From Flectobacillus sp. BAB-3569 (GTDB lineage: Bacteria > Bacteroidota > Bacteroidia > Cytophagales > Spirosomataceae), in NCBI RefSeq assembly GCF_002270355.1, contig NZ_NJFZ01000016.1:62001-126000 (forward strand): a stretch of 64,000 bases of DNA, in the 5' to 3' direction. This document shows, one piece after another, positions 8,354 to 17,900 of the stretch (within the stretch, counting starts at the first letter, position 1; each line of letters opens with the position of its first letter). A model generated the notes under the pieces. That model was not told where the DNA came from. It did no database searches and worked only from the letters and a program-made list of their open reading frames with translations. The translations under genes and the position numbers were made by a program.

Positions 8354-9550
8354 CTATCCTCTTTTTTCTAAAAACTCATTCAAAATTTTATAACAATACC
8401 ATTCTTGGCGAGGTAAATGAAAAGGGCCTTTAAATAGATTACCTTTGGCAGTTTGAGCAAGGCTTCCATCACGGTGTAAATACCCATACCATTCACCATT
8501 AATAGGGTCATGAAAGTGCTTATAGGCATAGTTATGCACCATTTGATGCCACTGGGCGTATTTTTCATTTCCTGTCATCAAATAGGCCAATAAAGTGGCG
8601 ATAATGGTTTCGTTATGTGGCCACCAAAACTTCATATCTTGCCAGTATTCCTGTACAGGTTTGTCGTAAACATCTCTAAAATACAAAATGCCCCCGTGTT
8701 CTTTATCCCAACCTCTTTCCCACATATAATCGAGCATTTTACAGCCTAATTCAATCAAATGAGGATCATTGTTGCGATATTGGGCTTCGTGCAAAATAAA
8801 CCAAGCCCCTTCAATCGCATGCCCAGGATTGAGGGTACGTCCGTCGATATGATCAATAATACTGCCATCGAGCGCCACACTTTCCATTACACAGCGAATA
8901 TCATCTTTGACAAAATACTGTTCTATTTCCTGAATCCAAGTTTCAATCCAAACATCACAGCGCTCATCACCAATGGTTTCACGAAGTTGTTGGGCGGTAT
9001 TCATCATAATCATGGGCACACCGATTGCTCGTGTTGGGCGTGTGTTCGTAAACTTTGCTGGTAGTAAGGTTGGATTGGTAGCGTATTCCAAACATTTGCC
9101 AAATAACTCACGAGCTTTTTGAGCCGCAAACTCATCACCCGATGCTTTAGCATAGGCAGCGTGAGCAATTACAGCAAAAGTTTCAGAGAAATAATAACGA
9201 CGTTTTCTAATACCTTCTCCTTGTCGAGTTACATGAAAAAACATTTGTCCGTCGGTATCAAAGCAATGTTTATTCAGAAAATCTATCCCATTTTTGGCAC
9301 CATTGAGCCACATTTCATTTTCGCCAAAGGTATTTACCAACGTCGAAAGTGTCCAAGCTGCTCGTCCCTGAATCCAAACGGCTTTATCGTCGTCGATAAG
9401 CGAGCCATCTTGGTCTCTCATGAGCAGATAACCGCCATATTCCCAATCTATACTTCGAGGAAACCAAAAGGGTATGGTATCTTCTAGTAGTTGTTTTTTA
9501 TAAAAATCTCTTAATGAGGTAAGTCGTTCGATGTTCATTTTGGATTGCAT
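8354..9550 (-). CDS. N-acylglucosamine 2-epimerase (AGE/renin-binding protein family)
   Basis: The protein has about 394-398 residues of (alpha/alpha)6-barrel type, with no signal peptide and therefore cytoplasmic. AGE family features include WIQGRAAWTLSTL, FSETFAVIAHAAYA, GHAIEGAWFILHEA, KFWWPHNETI and GPFHLPRQEWYCYK. Counting from the second Met, His240 and His374 fit the two catalytic His residues of the family. It would convert N-acetylmannosamine, the product of NanA, to N-acetylglucosamine, the route used in Bacteroides/Tannerella-type nan loci instead of the ManNAc kinase route. The start may be 9550 or the ATG at 9538 (MNIERL). Neighbours are the transporter upstream and the sialidase downstream. 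Confidence 0.88.
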   Translation of the reverse strand: MQSKMNIERLTSLRDFYKKQLLEDTIPFWFPRSIDWEYGGYLLMRDQDGSLIDDDKAVWIQGRAAWTLSTLVNTFGENEMWLNGAKNGIDFLNKHCFDTDGQMFFHVTRQGEGIRKRRYYFSETFAVIAHAAYAKASGDEFAAQKARELFGKCLEYATNPTLLPAKFTNTRPTRAIGVPMIMMNTAQQLRETIGDERCDVWIETWIQEIEQYFVKDDIRCVMESVALDGSIIDHIDGRTLNPGHAIEGAWFILHEAQYRNNDPHLIELGCKMLDYMWERGWDKEHGGILYFRDVYDKPVQEYWQDMKFWWPHNETIIATLLAYLMTGNEKYAQWHQMVHNYAYKHFHDPINGEWYGYLHRDGSLAQTAKGNLFKGPFHLPRQEWYCYKILNEFLEKRG

Positions 9551-9570
9551 ATTTTTTAGAAATTGAAAGA

Positions 9571-9633
9571 AAAGGGAGAGCCCTTGCCTTGATGAAGCAT
9601 GTACACATCAGGTAAATAATCGCTCTTCCCTTT
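9571..9633 (-). other. Intra-operon hairpin between transporter and epimerase genes
   Basis: Arms AAAGGGAGAGC and GCTCTTCCCTTT pair with one bulge, with a second inner stem (CCTTGATG with CATCAGG). It fills the 102-bp gap between the two genes. It could protect or process the mRNA or act as a weak terminator; no direct evidence decides this. Confidence 0.4.
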
Positions 9634-9652
9634 GTCCATAACTATCCAATTT

Positions 9653-10873
9653 TCACTTTGAGGTTTTGGGCTTTATTAATGCTAGAAAAATCCCTAAGGC
9701 GATAAAAACTAAGCCTCCCAGACTCGCTAAATCATATCCTAGATTGCCTTGGTCGGTAGATTTCCCTAAAATATTGGTAATCAATGCCCCTGCAAATACC
9801 CCACACATATTCATAAGTCCGTAAGCAGCACCACGTTGTTTTTCGGAAACGATTTGACAAAGAATGGGCATATTATTGGCATCGAACATGCCATATCCTA
9901 ATCCAAAACAGATAGCAGCTCCTACCAAATGCCAAACTTCCGTACCAAAACCGAGCAAAAACAAGGCAGGAATCGTGAGCCCCAAACCAATGGTACTTAC
10001 AAAAATTCGTCCTCGAATATGTGTTTGTATCCATCGGTCAGATAAATATCCACCAGCAAGAACTCCAACCAAAGAGGAAAAAGCCATGGTGATGGTAGAC
10101 AGCGGACCTGCCTGAGCCATATCTATTTTTAGACTTTGGGAAAAAAGTGTAGGTAGCCAATTTTTGATACCCCAGCCCGACAGACTAGGAATCGTGAAAT
10201 AGAGCAATAGCAAGATAAAGGCAGTATTGCCAAAAAGGCTTTTCAAATTAGTAACTATTTGGTTTTCTGGTACTTCAATTGCATTCTCTTCTTCTTTTTT
10301 TCGATTTTCTTTTAATAAAATCATGAGTAAAAGAGCGTATCCAACCCCTACAAAACCAAATAATTGAAAAGTGGCTTGCCATGAAAATGATGCTGCAATA
10401 GTTGCCCCGAACCCTCCGAGCGACTGCCCTATATATAAGCCTGTCATGTGGATACCAATGGCTATTGAACGACTTTTAGAATCATGATAATCGGCAATTA
10501 GCGACAAGGCGGCAGGAATATACAGCGATTCGCTAAAGCCCATCAATGCCCGAAGAGCCAACAGTTGAGTAAAATTTTGAGCAAAACCCATCAATAATGT
10601 CACAGCAGACCATATAAACAAACTACTGACAATAATCCATTTGCGGTTGATACGGTCGGCAGCGAGTCCAGAGATAGGACTCATAAGCCCATATATCCAA
10701 AGAAAAATGGCCATTAATTGCCCAAAATTTGCAGCAGTCTGAAGCTCAACAATCGACACCTGCATACTTGCTTTCATGGTCGAAAGCATCTGTCGGTCGA
10801 GGTAATTGAGCAATGCCACCACCCAAAGTAGCGCTACAACAAGCCATTTATAGTTTTTGGAATTAAATAACAT
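9653..10873 (-). CDS. MFS transporter, probable sialic-acid importer (NanT-like role)
   Basis: The protein has 406 residues with about twelve hydrophobic segments, starting LLWVVALLNYLDRQML, which is typical of the anion:cation symporter branch of the major facilitator superfamily. The loop motif after segment 2 reads GLAADRINRKW. A charged central loop (KENRKKEEE) separates the two halves. In Tannerella/Bacteroides nan loci an MFS protein moves free sialic acid across the inner membrane after SusC/D import, and the position between nanM and the epimerase supports that. The specificity itself is inferred from context. A 356-bp gap with repeats precedes it, so it may have its own promoter. Confidence 0.82.
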   Translation of the reverse strand: MLFNSKNYKWLVVALLWVVALLNYLDRQMLSTMKASMQVSIVELQTAANFGQLMAIFLWIYGLMSPISGLAADRINRKWIIVSSLFIWSAVTLLMGFAQNFTQLLALRALMGFSESLYIPAALSLIADYHDSKSRSIAIGIHMTGLYIGQSLGGFGATIAASFSWQATFQLFGFVGVGYALLLMILLKENRKKEEENAIEVPENQIVTNLKSLFGNTAFILLLLYFTIPSLSGWGIKNWLPTLFSQSLKIDMAQAGPLSTITMAFSSLVGVLAGGYLSDRWIQTHIRGRIFVSTIGLGLTIPALFLLGFGTEVWHLVGAAICFGLGYGMFDANNMPILCQIVSEKQRGAAYGLMNMCGVFAGALITNILGKSTDQGNLGYDLASLGGLVFIALGIFLALIKPKTSK

Positions 10874-11071
10874 TTTGATTGGTGATTTTGGATTTTAGAT
10901 TGCGGATATCAACCTCAGTATTGTTTTTTGTGAAAAACTGAACAAACGAATTAAGTATAAGTGCTGAGTTTTTAGTTTACAGTCTTGATTATCAATATTT
11001 TAAATTTAAAGCCATTGCTGTCCGAAGGTTTTTATTTTGTTCGAAAGAGTTCTTATTTATTGTTTTTTTGG

Positions 11072-11136
11072 GGTGTAGGTGCAACCCTTGCGGTTGCCAT
11101 TTTGAATGAGGTAACTGCAAGAGTTACCGCTACACC
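11072..11136. repeat. Imperfect inverted repeat in gap 10874-11229
   Basis: Left arm 11072-11096 (starting GGTGTAG) and right arm ending at 11136 (CTACACC) are inverted copies with several transitions. Each arm contains its own short palindrome (GCAACC/GGTTGC and GGTAACT/AGTTACC). The rest of the 356-bp gap holds a class B repeat near the NanM stop and otherwise AT-rich DNA without a gene. It splits the nan locus between nanM and the transporter. Confidence 0.6.
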
Positions 11137-11195
11137 AATTTAATTTTAATGATAAAGCTCAACTCTCTTACAACCTATTTTAGGCAAGGACAAAG

Positions 11196-11226
11196 GACAA
11201 TTCACAATTCATAACTCATCATTAAA
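11196..11226 (+). repeat. 7-bp-word repeat, class B
   Basis: Words of the ACAATTC/ATAACTC/ATCATTA type are spaced 7 bp apart, directly before the NanM stop codon. The preceding TTTTAGGCAAGGACAAA is also present before the class B copy near 32057. Confidence 0.6.
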
Positions 11227-11229
11227 ACC

Positions 11230-12372
11230 CTATTTTATTTCTCCTACTAATATTTCTACACTTCTTACGCCTGCTTTTATTTCACCTGAGGGAATGATGA
11301 CTTTGTTGTCCCAAATAATAGCCGTAGTGGTTACAGGTACAGCAAAAGGAATTTTACCAAGCTTTTTCCATGTATTTTTCTGGGAATCAAAAAGTAATAT
11401 TTCTCGACTAAAACCTGGGTGATTAACTTGTAGATGATTCTTTTGGGCAGTAAGTTTAGCCTTTTTCTCAGGGTCAGATTCTTGGGCAATTTGTGCCAAC
11501 AAAATCTCTACCTTATGAAAAGTTTCGCCTTTATCACCGCCAAATAATATACATTGATGCTTACTCGCCGCCACGCCAGTTCCTGCCGAAATAGCATAAG
11601 GTAAAGATTTTTGTGTAGCCCAGACTTTTTTATTATCATCAAAAGCATAACAAGAATTATAGAAATCACTAATGCCGTTGGCTTGCCTTTGGCGTCCGCC
11701 AACTAGATATAATTGATGGTTGAGATTAAACAGTAAAGCATGCGAAAGGCTCACAGGAAGTTCCGTAACGAGTTGCCAACCAAGTGATATATGTTTCAAA
11801 TCCAATTTGAGTAACTGATTCGAAACACCAGTTTTGGTTTCGCCACCCGCCAAGTATATATCCGAATCATGAACAATGGTGGCTGCCGCATTACTAATTC
11901 CTTGTGGTAAATCAGGTAAAGATTCTATTACTGGTTGTTCTTCCCGTGGATTCCATTTAAGGATAAAAACCTCTTTTCGATAACCTTCTTGGTCTTCGCC
12001 ACCGATACAAATCAGCCCTTGTGCAGACTGAACAGTGGTTGTATAAGCCATTTTTTGAGGCAATCGAAACGTCTGAAAATGCCAGAAAAATGCCTTGTTA
12101 GGATCTCTGTGTAATACATAAATGTCATCGAAATACTTCTTTTTTCCACCCTCCCAAGGCAAAGCATCTTCAAAATTAGCTCCACCTGCTATCATCAACA
12201 CATTTTGAGATACGCCAACGATTGGACCAGCCAAGCCTGCTTGTTTGGTATGTCCATTGGCCACTGGCAATGAATGCAATACCGACCACTGAAGTTGAGG
12301 TGGCACGTCGTTCGACATATCATTGGTATATCCTATGCAAGAAATAATCGTAGACATAAGTAAATTTTTCAT
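11230..12372 (-). CDS. nanM: N-acetylneuraminate epimerase (mutarotase), kelch propeller
   Basis: The protein has 380 residues. Five kelch-like blades end in Gly-Gly signatures: AGGANFEDALPWEGG, CIGGEDQEG, LAGGETKTG, LVGGRQRQ and LFGGDKGE. The first, with PWEGGKKKYFDDIYVL, is typical of NanM. A hydrophobic N-terminus with ISC suggests export, perhaps as a lipoprotein. The known role is to convert alpha- to beta-Neu5Ac in the periplasm, speeding use of sialidase products. It follows nanA by 3 bp, so the two are co-transcribed and probably translationally coupled. Confidence 0.9.
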   Translation of the reverse strand: MKNLLMSTIISCIGYTNDMSNDVPPQLQWSVLHSLPVANGHTKQAGLAGPIVGVSQNVLMIAGGANFEDALPWEGGKKKYFDDIYVLHRDPNKAFFWHFQTFRLPQKMAYTTTVQSAQGLICIGGEDQEGYRKEVFILKWNPREEQPVIESLPDLPQGISNAAATIVHDSDIYLAGGETKTGVSNQLLKLDLKHISLGWQLVTELPVSLSHALLFNLNHQLYLVGGRQRQANGISDFYNSCYAFDDNKKVWATQKSLPYAISAGTGVAASKHQCILFGGDKGETFHKVEILLAQIAQESDPEKKAKLTAQKNHLQVNHPGFSREILLFDSQKNTWKKLGKIPFAVPVTTTAIIWDNKVIIPSGEIKAGVRSVEILVGEIK

Positions 12373-12375
12373 AGT

Positions 12376-13305
12376 TTAAGCGTGCATTTTTGAACAAAAT
12401 ACAGAGAAATTCAATGCTTCGACATCTTTCTTGAAAAGTTCGAATTGAGTATCTGTCATATTTCTAACGGGTAGTCTAAACGTTCCGCAGTCTAAATCAA
12501 CCAATTTCATATAGGCTTTTCCTGTTGCGATTCCCCCATATTTGCCCAACAAACGAATCACTTCGATAGATTGCATTTGTAAAGCTCTGGCTTTGGGTAA
12601 ATCATTTTTTTCAAAAGCCTCTATCATATCATGGTACAGAGGCGCGGCATAATTGAAAGTACTTCCCACAGCACCCTTGGCTCCTAAACTCAAAGCTGCC
12701 AGCATATTTTCATCACGCCCCCAAAGCATATCATATTTCTTATTTTGAAATTCTAAACACGACTGATAATCCATGAAATCCTCGTGGGTATATTTGATTC
12801 CTGCAAAATTGGGCACTTTTCCATCTATGGCTTTCAACAAATCATACATGGCAAAGTTAACGCCAGTCAACACAGGAATATGATAATAGTAAAAAGGCAT
12901 ATCGGGCACCACAGAAGCTACTTCCTGACAAGCCTCTGCAAGCTTTTCTACCGAATTTGGTTTAAAATAAAATGGCGAAGTAAACGAAATAGCATACAAG
13001 CCTAATTCTTGAGCAAATAGCGCTAGTTCTTTACAATCGGCAATACTTGTACCACCCAAAAAGAGCATTACTTTAAAATCTGGATCACCTACTGTTGCCT
13101 TTGCCCAAGCTTGAGCAACCGCTCGTTTTTCGGTATGCGTCAACGAAACTCCTTCGCCAGTTGAGCCACAAATAAAGGCACCTGTCACACCATTAGATTT
13201 GAGCAAATGGTAATATTCTTCAATTAATTCCAGATGCAAACTTCCATCTGAGTACATTGGAGTAAAAGGCGCAGCAATAAGTCCTTCAAGATGAGCTATT
13301 TTCAT
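12376..13305 (-). CDS. nanA: N-acetylneuraminate lyase (DapA/NanA family)
   Basis: The protein has 309 residues of the class I aldolase (DHDPS/NAL) fold. The substrate-carboxylate loop GSTGEG is at residues 47-52, the catalytic Tyr lies in YYYHIP (139-144), and the Schiff-base Lys is Lys171 in GIKYTHEDF. It cleaves N-acetylneuraminate to N-acetylmannosamine and pyruvate in the cytoplasm. YYYHIP and the GIKYT context fit lyases rather than dihydrodipicolinate synthases, and the surrounding genes settle it. It is separated from susD by 116 bp with a hairpin and from nanM by 3 bp. Confidence 0.93.
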   Translation of the reverse strand: MKIAHLEGLIAAPFTPMYSDGSLHLELIEEYYHLLKSNGVTGAFICGSTGEGVSLTHTEKRAVAQAWAKATVGDPDFKVMLFLGGTSIADCKELALFAQELGLYAISFTSPFYFKPNSVEKLAEACQEVASVVPDMPFYYYHIPVLTGVNFAMYDLLKAIDGKVPNFAGIKYTHEDFMDYQSCLEFQNKKYDMLWGRDENMLAALSLGAKGAVGSTFNYAAPLYHDMIEAFEKNDLPKARALQMQSIEVIRLLGKYGGIATGKAYMKLVDLDCGTFRLPVRNMTDTQFELFKKDVEALNFSVFCSKMHA

Positions 13306-13337
13306 ATTATTATTTATTTTTGGGACAATGAATCAAA

Positions 13338-13396
13338 GGCATAGAGGTACAAAGTTTTACACAAAAATCTTCTTCACTTGTACCTCTATAATTGCC
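13338..13396 (-). other. Intra-operon hairpin between susD and nanA
   Basis: An 11-bp perfect stem (13341-13351 with 13379-13389, ATAGAGGTACA) is extended outward by AGGC/GCCT. It lies in the 116-bp susD-nanA gap. Such a structure could stabilise the 3' end of the susCD message or cause partial termination, giving more transporter than enzyme; this is inference. Confidence 0.45.
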
Positions 13397-13421
13397 TATA
13401 TTTTAGTTTTCTTAATTCAAA

Positions 13422-14957
13422 TTAAAAACTTGGATATCCTGCTGTTTGTACCAACGAACGGTTATTAGTCAGAGAGTTTCGGTCGATCGGCCATAGCACT
13501 TTGTAGGCTTCATTGCTTGATAAAGTCGTATTGGCAAAAACATAGCTATTGCCAAATCTACGAAGGTCATACCAACGTTTTCCTTCAAAAATAAACTCAA
13601 ACAATCGTTCATCTAATATAGCATTTTTAGGGTCTTTATCTCTTGCTTGATTCGGATATCCGTATTTACTAGCCACATAATTAGCCCCAAAAGCTCTTGC
13701 ACGCACCTGATTGATTTCGGCTGATGGGTCTTGACCTAATAGTATTTTAGCCTCGGCAGTAAGCAATAGCAAATCAGCAAAACGATAAATAGGATAATCG
13801 TTGGTATATATACGTGAGCCTGCATTTTGCTCGCCTTGGAATTTATTGGTAAAACAACCTACCAACTCAAAACCTGTGCTACGCTTTTCAAAAGCTGGCT
13901 GAATCGAAGACAAGCGACGAGTATCGGCTTCATCAAACTTTTTGAATGTGGCAATACGCACAGGAGCACGTAATAAGCCACTCCAGTTATCGGTATTTAC
14001 ATTGAACTGGCGAGAGCCATTCAAGTCATAAAAGTTTGCAATCAAACCTGTTTGCGGAACAAAGCTACTCGATACAAAACCCATACTTGCTTCATTCAAT
14101 ACATAGCGAATGGCAAAAATGATTTCGTTATTACCTTTATTATTTGAGGCAAAAACATTACTAAAACTTGGTAACAGCGTAAGATTGGGGATATTAGTTC
14201 TGATTTCGTTCAAAGCATTCAATGCCGTAGTGGCATCGGCTACACCACCACCTCGCTGACTATTCCATAATGACACTTCTGCTTTGAGCATCAATGAAGC
14301 GGCTTTTGACCAATAGCCTTTGTTATTTCTGAAAGAATAATCACTACCAAAACTAGCAATAGATTTATCAATATCTGATTTTATCAAATCCATCACTGCC
14401 GATTCTGGAGAAGCCTCTTTCGCCAAGTTGGCAATATCAATCGACAATACTGGCTCAGTCTGAATCACTACGTTACCCCATGTACGATACAAATGAAAGT
14501 AGTAATAGGCTCGCATGCCGTAGGCTATCCCCAAGTAGTAATTCTTGTTGGTAGTACTTACGATATTGGTCGTATTTAACTTACTAATCAACAAATTTAA
14601 CTGCACAATATTGGTATAAAATCCGCCAAAATTGCTCACGCCCGAGTTGTCCAAATCGAGGGTATGTTGCCACATTCTTTCTAAACCTTGTGTGGCCTCA
14701 CCCGTGAAAGTACTGGCACTATTAGCCTCAGTACCAAATATATCCGAGCGCATTTCGCCCAATGCTTGAATATTGGCATTATGACTTCTCAGTCTTGAAT
14801 GAACTCCCGAAACAAAAGCGTCGAATTGGTCGGCTGTTTTCCAGTAGTTGGCATCACTGATGCTACTGATAGGTGCTAGGTCGAGACTTGTATTACAAGC
14901 GGTCAATCCCAATCCTATCGCTATTCCTAAAAAGGTTATCTTAAATATCTTTTTCAT
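13422..14957 (-). CDS. SusD-like surface glycan-binding lipoprotein (sialic-acid locus)
   Basis: The protein has 511 residues. The lipobox LTAC sits near residue 21, followed by the usual SusD start (TSLDLAPISSISDANYW). Tetratricopeptide-like helices follow, and the C-terminal RagB/SusD signature is present (ILDERLFEFIFEGKRWYDLRRFG). It caps the SusC channel outside the cell and binds the glycan or free sialic acid. It is 18 bp downstream of susC on the same strand. It corresponds by position to NanU of Tannerella/Bacteroides nan loci; the ligand is inferred from context. Confidence 0.92.
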   Translation of the reverse strand: MKKIFKITFLGIAIGLGLTACNTSLDLAPISSISDANYWKTADQFDAFVSGVHSRLRSHNANIQALGEMRSDIFGTEANSASTFTGEATQGLERMWQHTLDLDNSGVSNFGGFYTNIVQLNLLISKLNTTNIVSTTNKNYYLGIAYGMRAYYYFHLYRTWGNVVIQTEPVLSIDIANLAKEASPESAVMDLIKSDIDKSIASFGSDYSFRNNKGYWSKAASLMLKAEVSLWNSQRGGGVADATTALNALNEIRTNIPNLTLLPSFSNVFASNNKGNNEIIFAIRYVLNEASMGFVSSSFVPQTGLIANFYDLNGSRQFNVNTDNWSGLLRAPVRIATFKKFDEADTRRLSSIQPAFEKRSTGFELVGCFTNKFQGEQNAGSRIYTNDYPIYRFADLLLLTAEAKILLGQDPSAEINQVRARAFGANYVASKYGYPNQARDKDPKNAILDERLFEFIFEGKRWYDLRRFGNSYVFANTTLSSNEAYKVLWPIDRNSLTNNRSLVQTAGYPSF

Positions 14958-14975
14958 AAATCGGTTTCTTTAATA

Positions 14976-17900
14976 TTAAAATGACACTTGTACTCCCATC
15001 ACAACAGTTCTTGGTGTTGGATACGTACCCGAATAGATTCCTCCTGAAGCTGGCTCTGGCGAAGGACCGCTAAACTTAGTGATATAGAAAAGATTATTGA
15101 AGTTGGCGTAAATACGAGCTTGAGAGAATAGTTTATTTACTATGGTACTTTTTGGCAAATCATAAGAAAGCGTAATTTCACGACAAGCTAAGTAATCCCC
15201 TTTTTCATAAAATCTTGAATTGTTTCCATTCAAAACTGCTCCAGCATTGTTAGCTCTTGTATAGTTTTTCTTTCCTGCTGGTGCACCTACTTGGTCGGCA
15301 TAATATACTTTGGGAATATCCGTATCCGTATTGGTTGGCGACCAAGCATTTTTCTGCAATTCGAGATAGTTGAAAGTACCCTGATAGTTACCCAATGTAC
15401 GAGCCACAAGGTCATTATAAATCGTATGTCCTAAAGCAAAATCAAATCTGGTGAAGAGTGAAAAACGTTTGTAAGACAAGGTAGAAGTAAAGCCTCCGAT
15501 GACATTCGGGTTAACATTTCCCAAATACACTTGGTCACGAGAGTCGATGATATTGTTGTTATCTACATCGAGCCAATTGACATCTCCTGGGGCAATTTTA
15601 TTAGTCATCGTTGTCGATGGACCGCCAATTCCTGCAACATTATCAACTCTATTACCTGCAATACGAGCTACTTCTTCATCATTTTTGAAAATAGAAACCT
15701 GTTTGTATCCATAAATAGCACCTAAGGGCTGACCTTCTTGCAAACCGCCTACCCACACGACTTTTCCTTGTGCAGGGTCATACACTTGCAATCCGCCTTG
15801 ACGATTATTTTCATTACCGTTGTATGGAAGCTGTAAAATTTTGTTGGCAACGAACGAAACATTACCACCAACATTCCAAACTAATCCATTTGGTTTTTGT
15901 AGAATTGTAGCATTTAAGGTTAATTCTAAACCAGTATTTTGGAAAGTGCCCAAATTAGTACGCACTGAGCTGTATCCTGTATAACTAGGTAGTGTTAAAT
16001 TGGTCAACAAATCACTGGTACGACGGTCATAATAATCCACCATCAAGCTGATACGATTTTTGAGTAAACCAAGGTCTACACCAACGTCCAAAGTAGTACT
16101 TTTCTCCCAGCGCAAGCCAGAGTTAATAATGCTTGTACTCAAAAAGCCCAAATTGGTATTGTAATTTCCTTGCGAACCATAAACTCCTTGCACTTCATAA
16201 TTACCAATACCTGCAACGTTACCATTTACTCCGTAACTAAATCTTGGTTTTACTGAACTCACATAATCACTCAAACTACTATTTTTGAAAAATTCCTCTT
16301 TGTGTAAATTCCAACCTGCCGACATCCCCGGAAAAATACCAAATCGATTATCCGAAGCCAAACTTGAAATACCATCTCTTCTTACCACAAAATTCAACAA
16401 ATAGCGTTCATCAAAATCATAGTTCAAACGACCAAATTGTGAGAAAATACGATATTCATCTTTGTAAGAATAATTACTTCCAGCAGCAAAAGTGGTCGAC
16501 GCATTAGCAGTTTCAATATCATCTGTTGGTGCATTTTGGCCTAAAACTTGCATTTCAAAAGTTTTTTGTTTGAAGTATTCCGTACCAATCATGGCAGTCA
16601 AATGATGCTTATCTCCAAGATTTTTCTGGTAATTCAAAATCGCATTGTATTGCTGTTGGAACGAACGAGAGAATAGCGATGACGCATTTCTAGTAGTATT
16701 GCTATACGAGACAGGGTTGGTATACAAGTTTGTATAGTTTTGAGTGGCTAAACTAAATGAGTTGTTCAGTGACTCAAACAAATATGCATTACCTGATACC
16801 TTCAAGTACAAATCTTTGGTAATATCATACTTAGCCGAAGCATTAACTGTAATACGATTTACCTCATTTTCACGCTTTGTTTTCTGTAACCAATATAGCG
16901 GATTTCCATCTGTAACTCCATTGCCAGGGTTTGGCTGGGTTTTCAAAGAATCTAGCCATGGATTCATGGTTGGCCAAATTGCTAAACTTCTGTATAGAGT
17001 ATTCGCTTCAGAACCAAGCGTTCCGATTTGGGACGAAGTCGAAAACGTTGCCCCTGTCGAAATTTCTAAATTTGGTTTTACTTTGTAAGAGCCATTCAAA
17101 TTCCCTGTGTAGCGCTTGTAGTCAGAACCAACAATTACGCCTTGTTCATTGTAATAATCAAAACTAGCAAAGTACTTTCCTTTATCATTGCCACCCTCTA
17201 CGCTCAGGTAATGGTCTTGCGTATAGGTATTTCTAAAAACCAAATTCTCAATTTCGCCACCATGATCTTTGTATAAAATTGAACCACCGTAAGGGTCATC
17301 CATCGATTGCCAACCTTGCGCTAGCAAACCAGCATTGGCAGGCGTATTGGCACGAATATCAAATAAGCCTAAATTGGCAGCATCCGTCAATAAGCCGTAT
17401 CCACGAGTGGCATTAACTTGCGCTAATGTTCTACCTGAGTTCAAATTTCCCAAACGATTGTAATAGATATAATCACGAGCATTCATGTACTTATATCCTT
17501 GTCGATTTTGGTTGTAACCCAAGGTAAACTTGTAATTCACTCTTGCCACACCTGCTTTTCCTTGTTTCGTTGTAATCAAAATTACCCCATTGTTGGCTCT
17601 TGCACCATAAATGGCCGTTGAAGCAGCATCCTTCAAAAGTTCCATCGATTCAATATCGTCTGGAGCAATGTCGTTAAGTGCTCTAATCACTCCATCAACC
17701 ACAACCAACGGCGCTCCTGGGCTATTGATTGAGGCGCCCCCACGAAGTAAAATGGTAGGTGCGGCACCTGGCGTTCCCGATCGGTTGATGACTTGTAAGC
17801 CTGCCAAAGACCCTTGTAAAGCTGTCCCAAGGTTAGCTCTTGGGGCATTCGCCAATATGTCTTTTTCAAGTTTTCCAATCGAACTCGTAATATTTCGTCT

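Noticed and set aside
13331-13360. AAAGGCATAGAGGTACAAAG as another class A word repeat (similar words at 5441-5480)
   Set aside because: Spacing is about 8-9 bp and irregular, so it does not fit the 7-bp families; at 13338 it is better explained as a hairpin arm.
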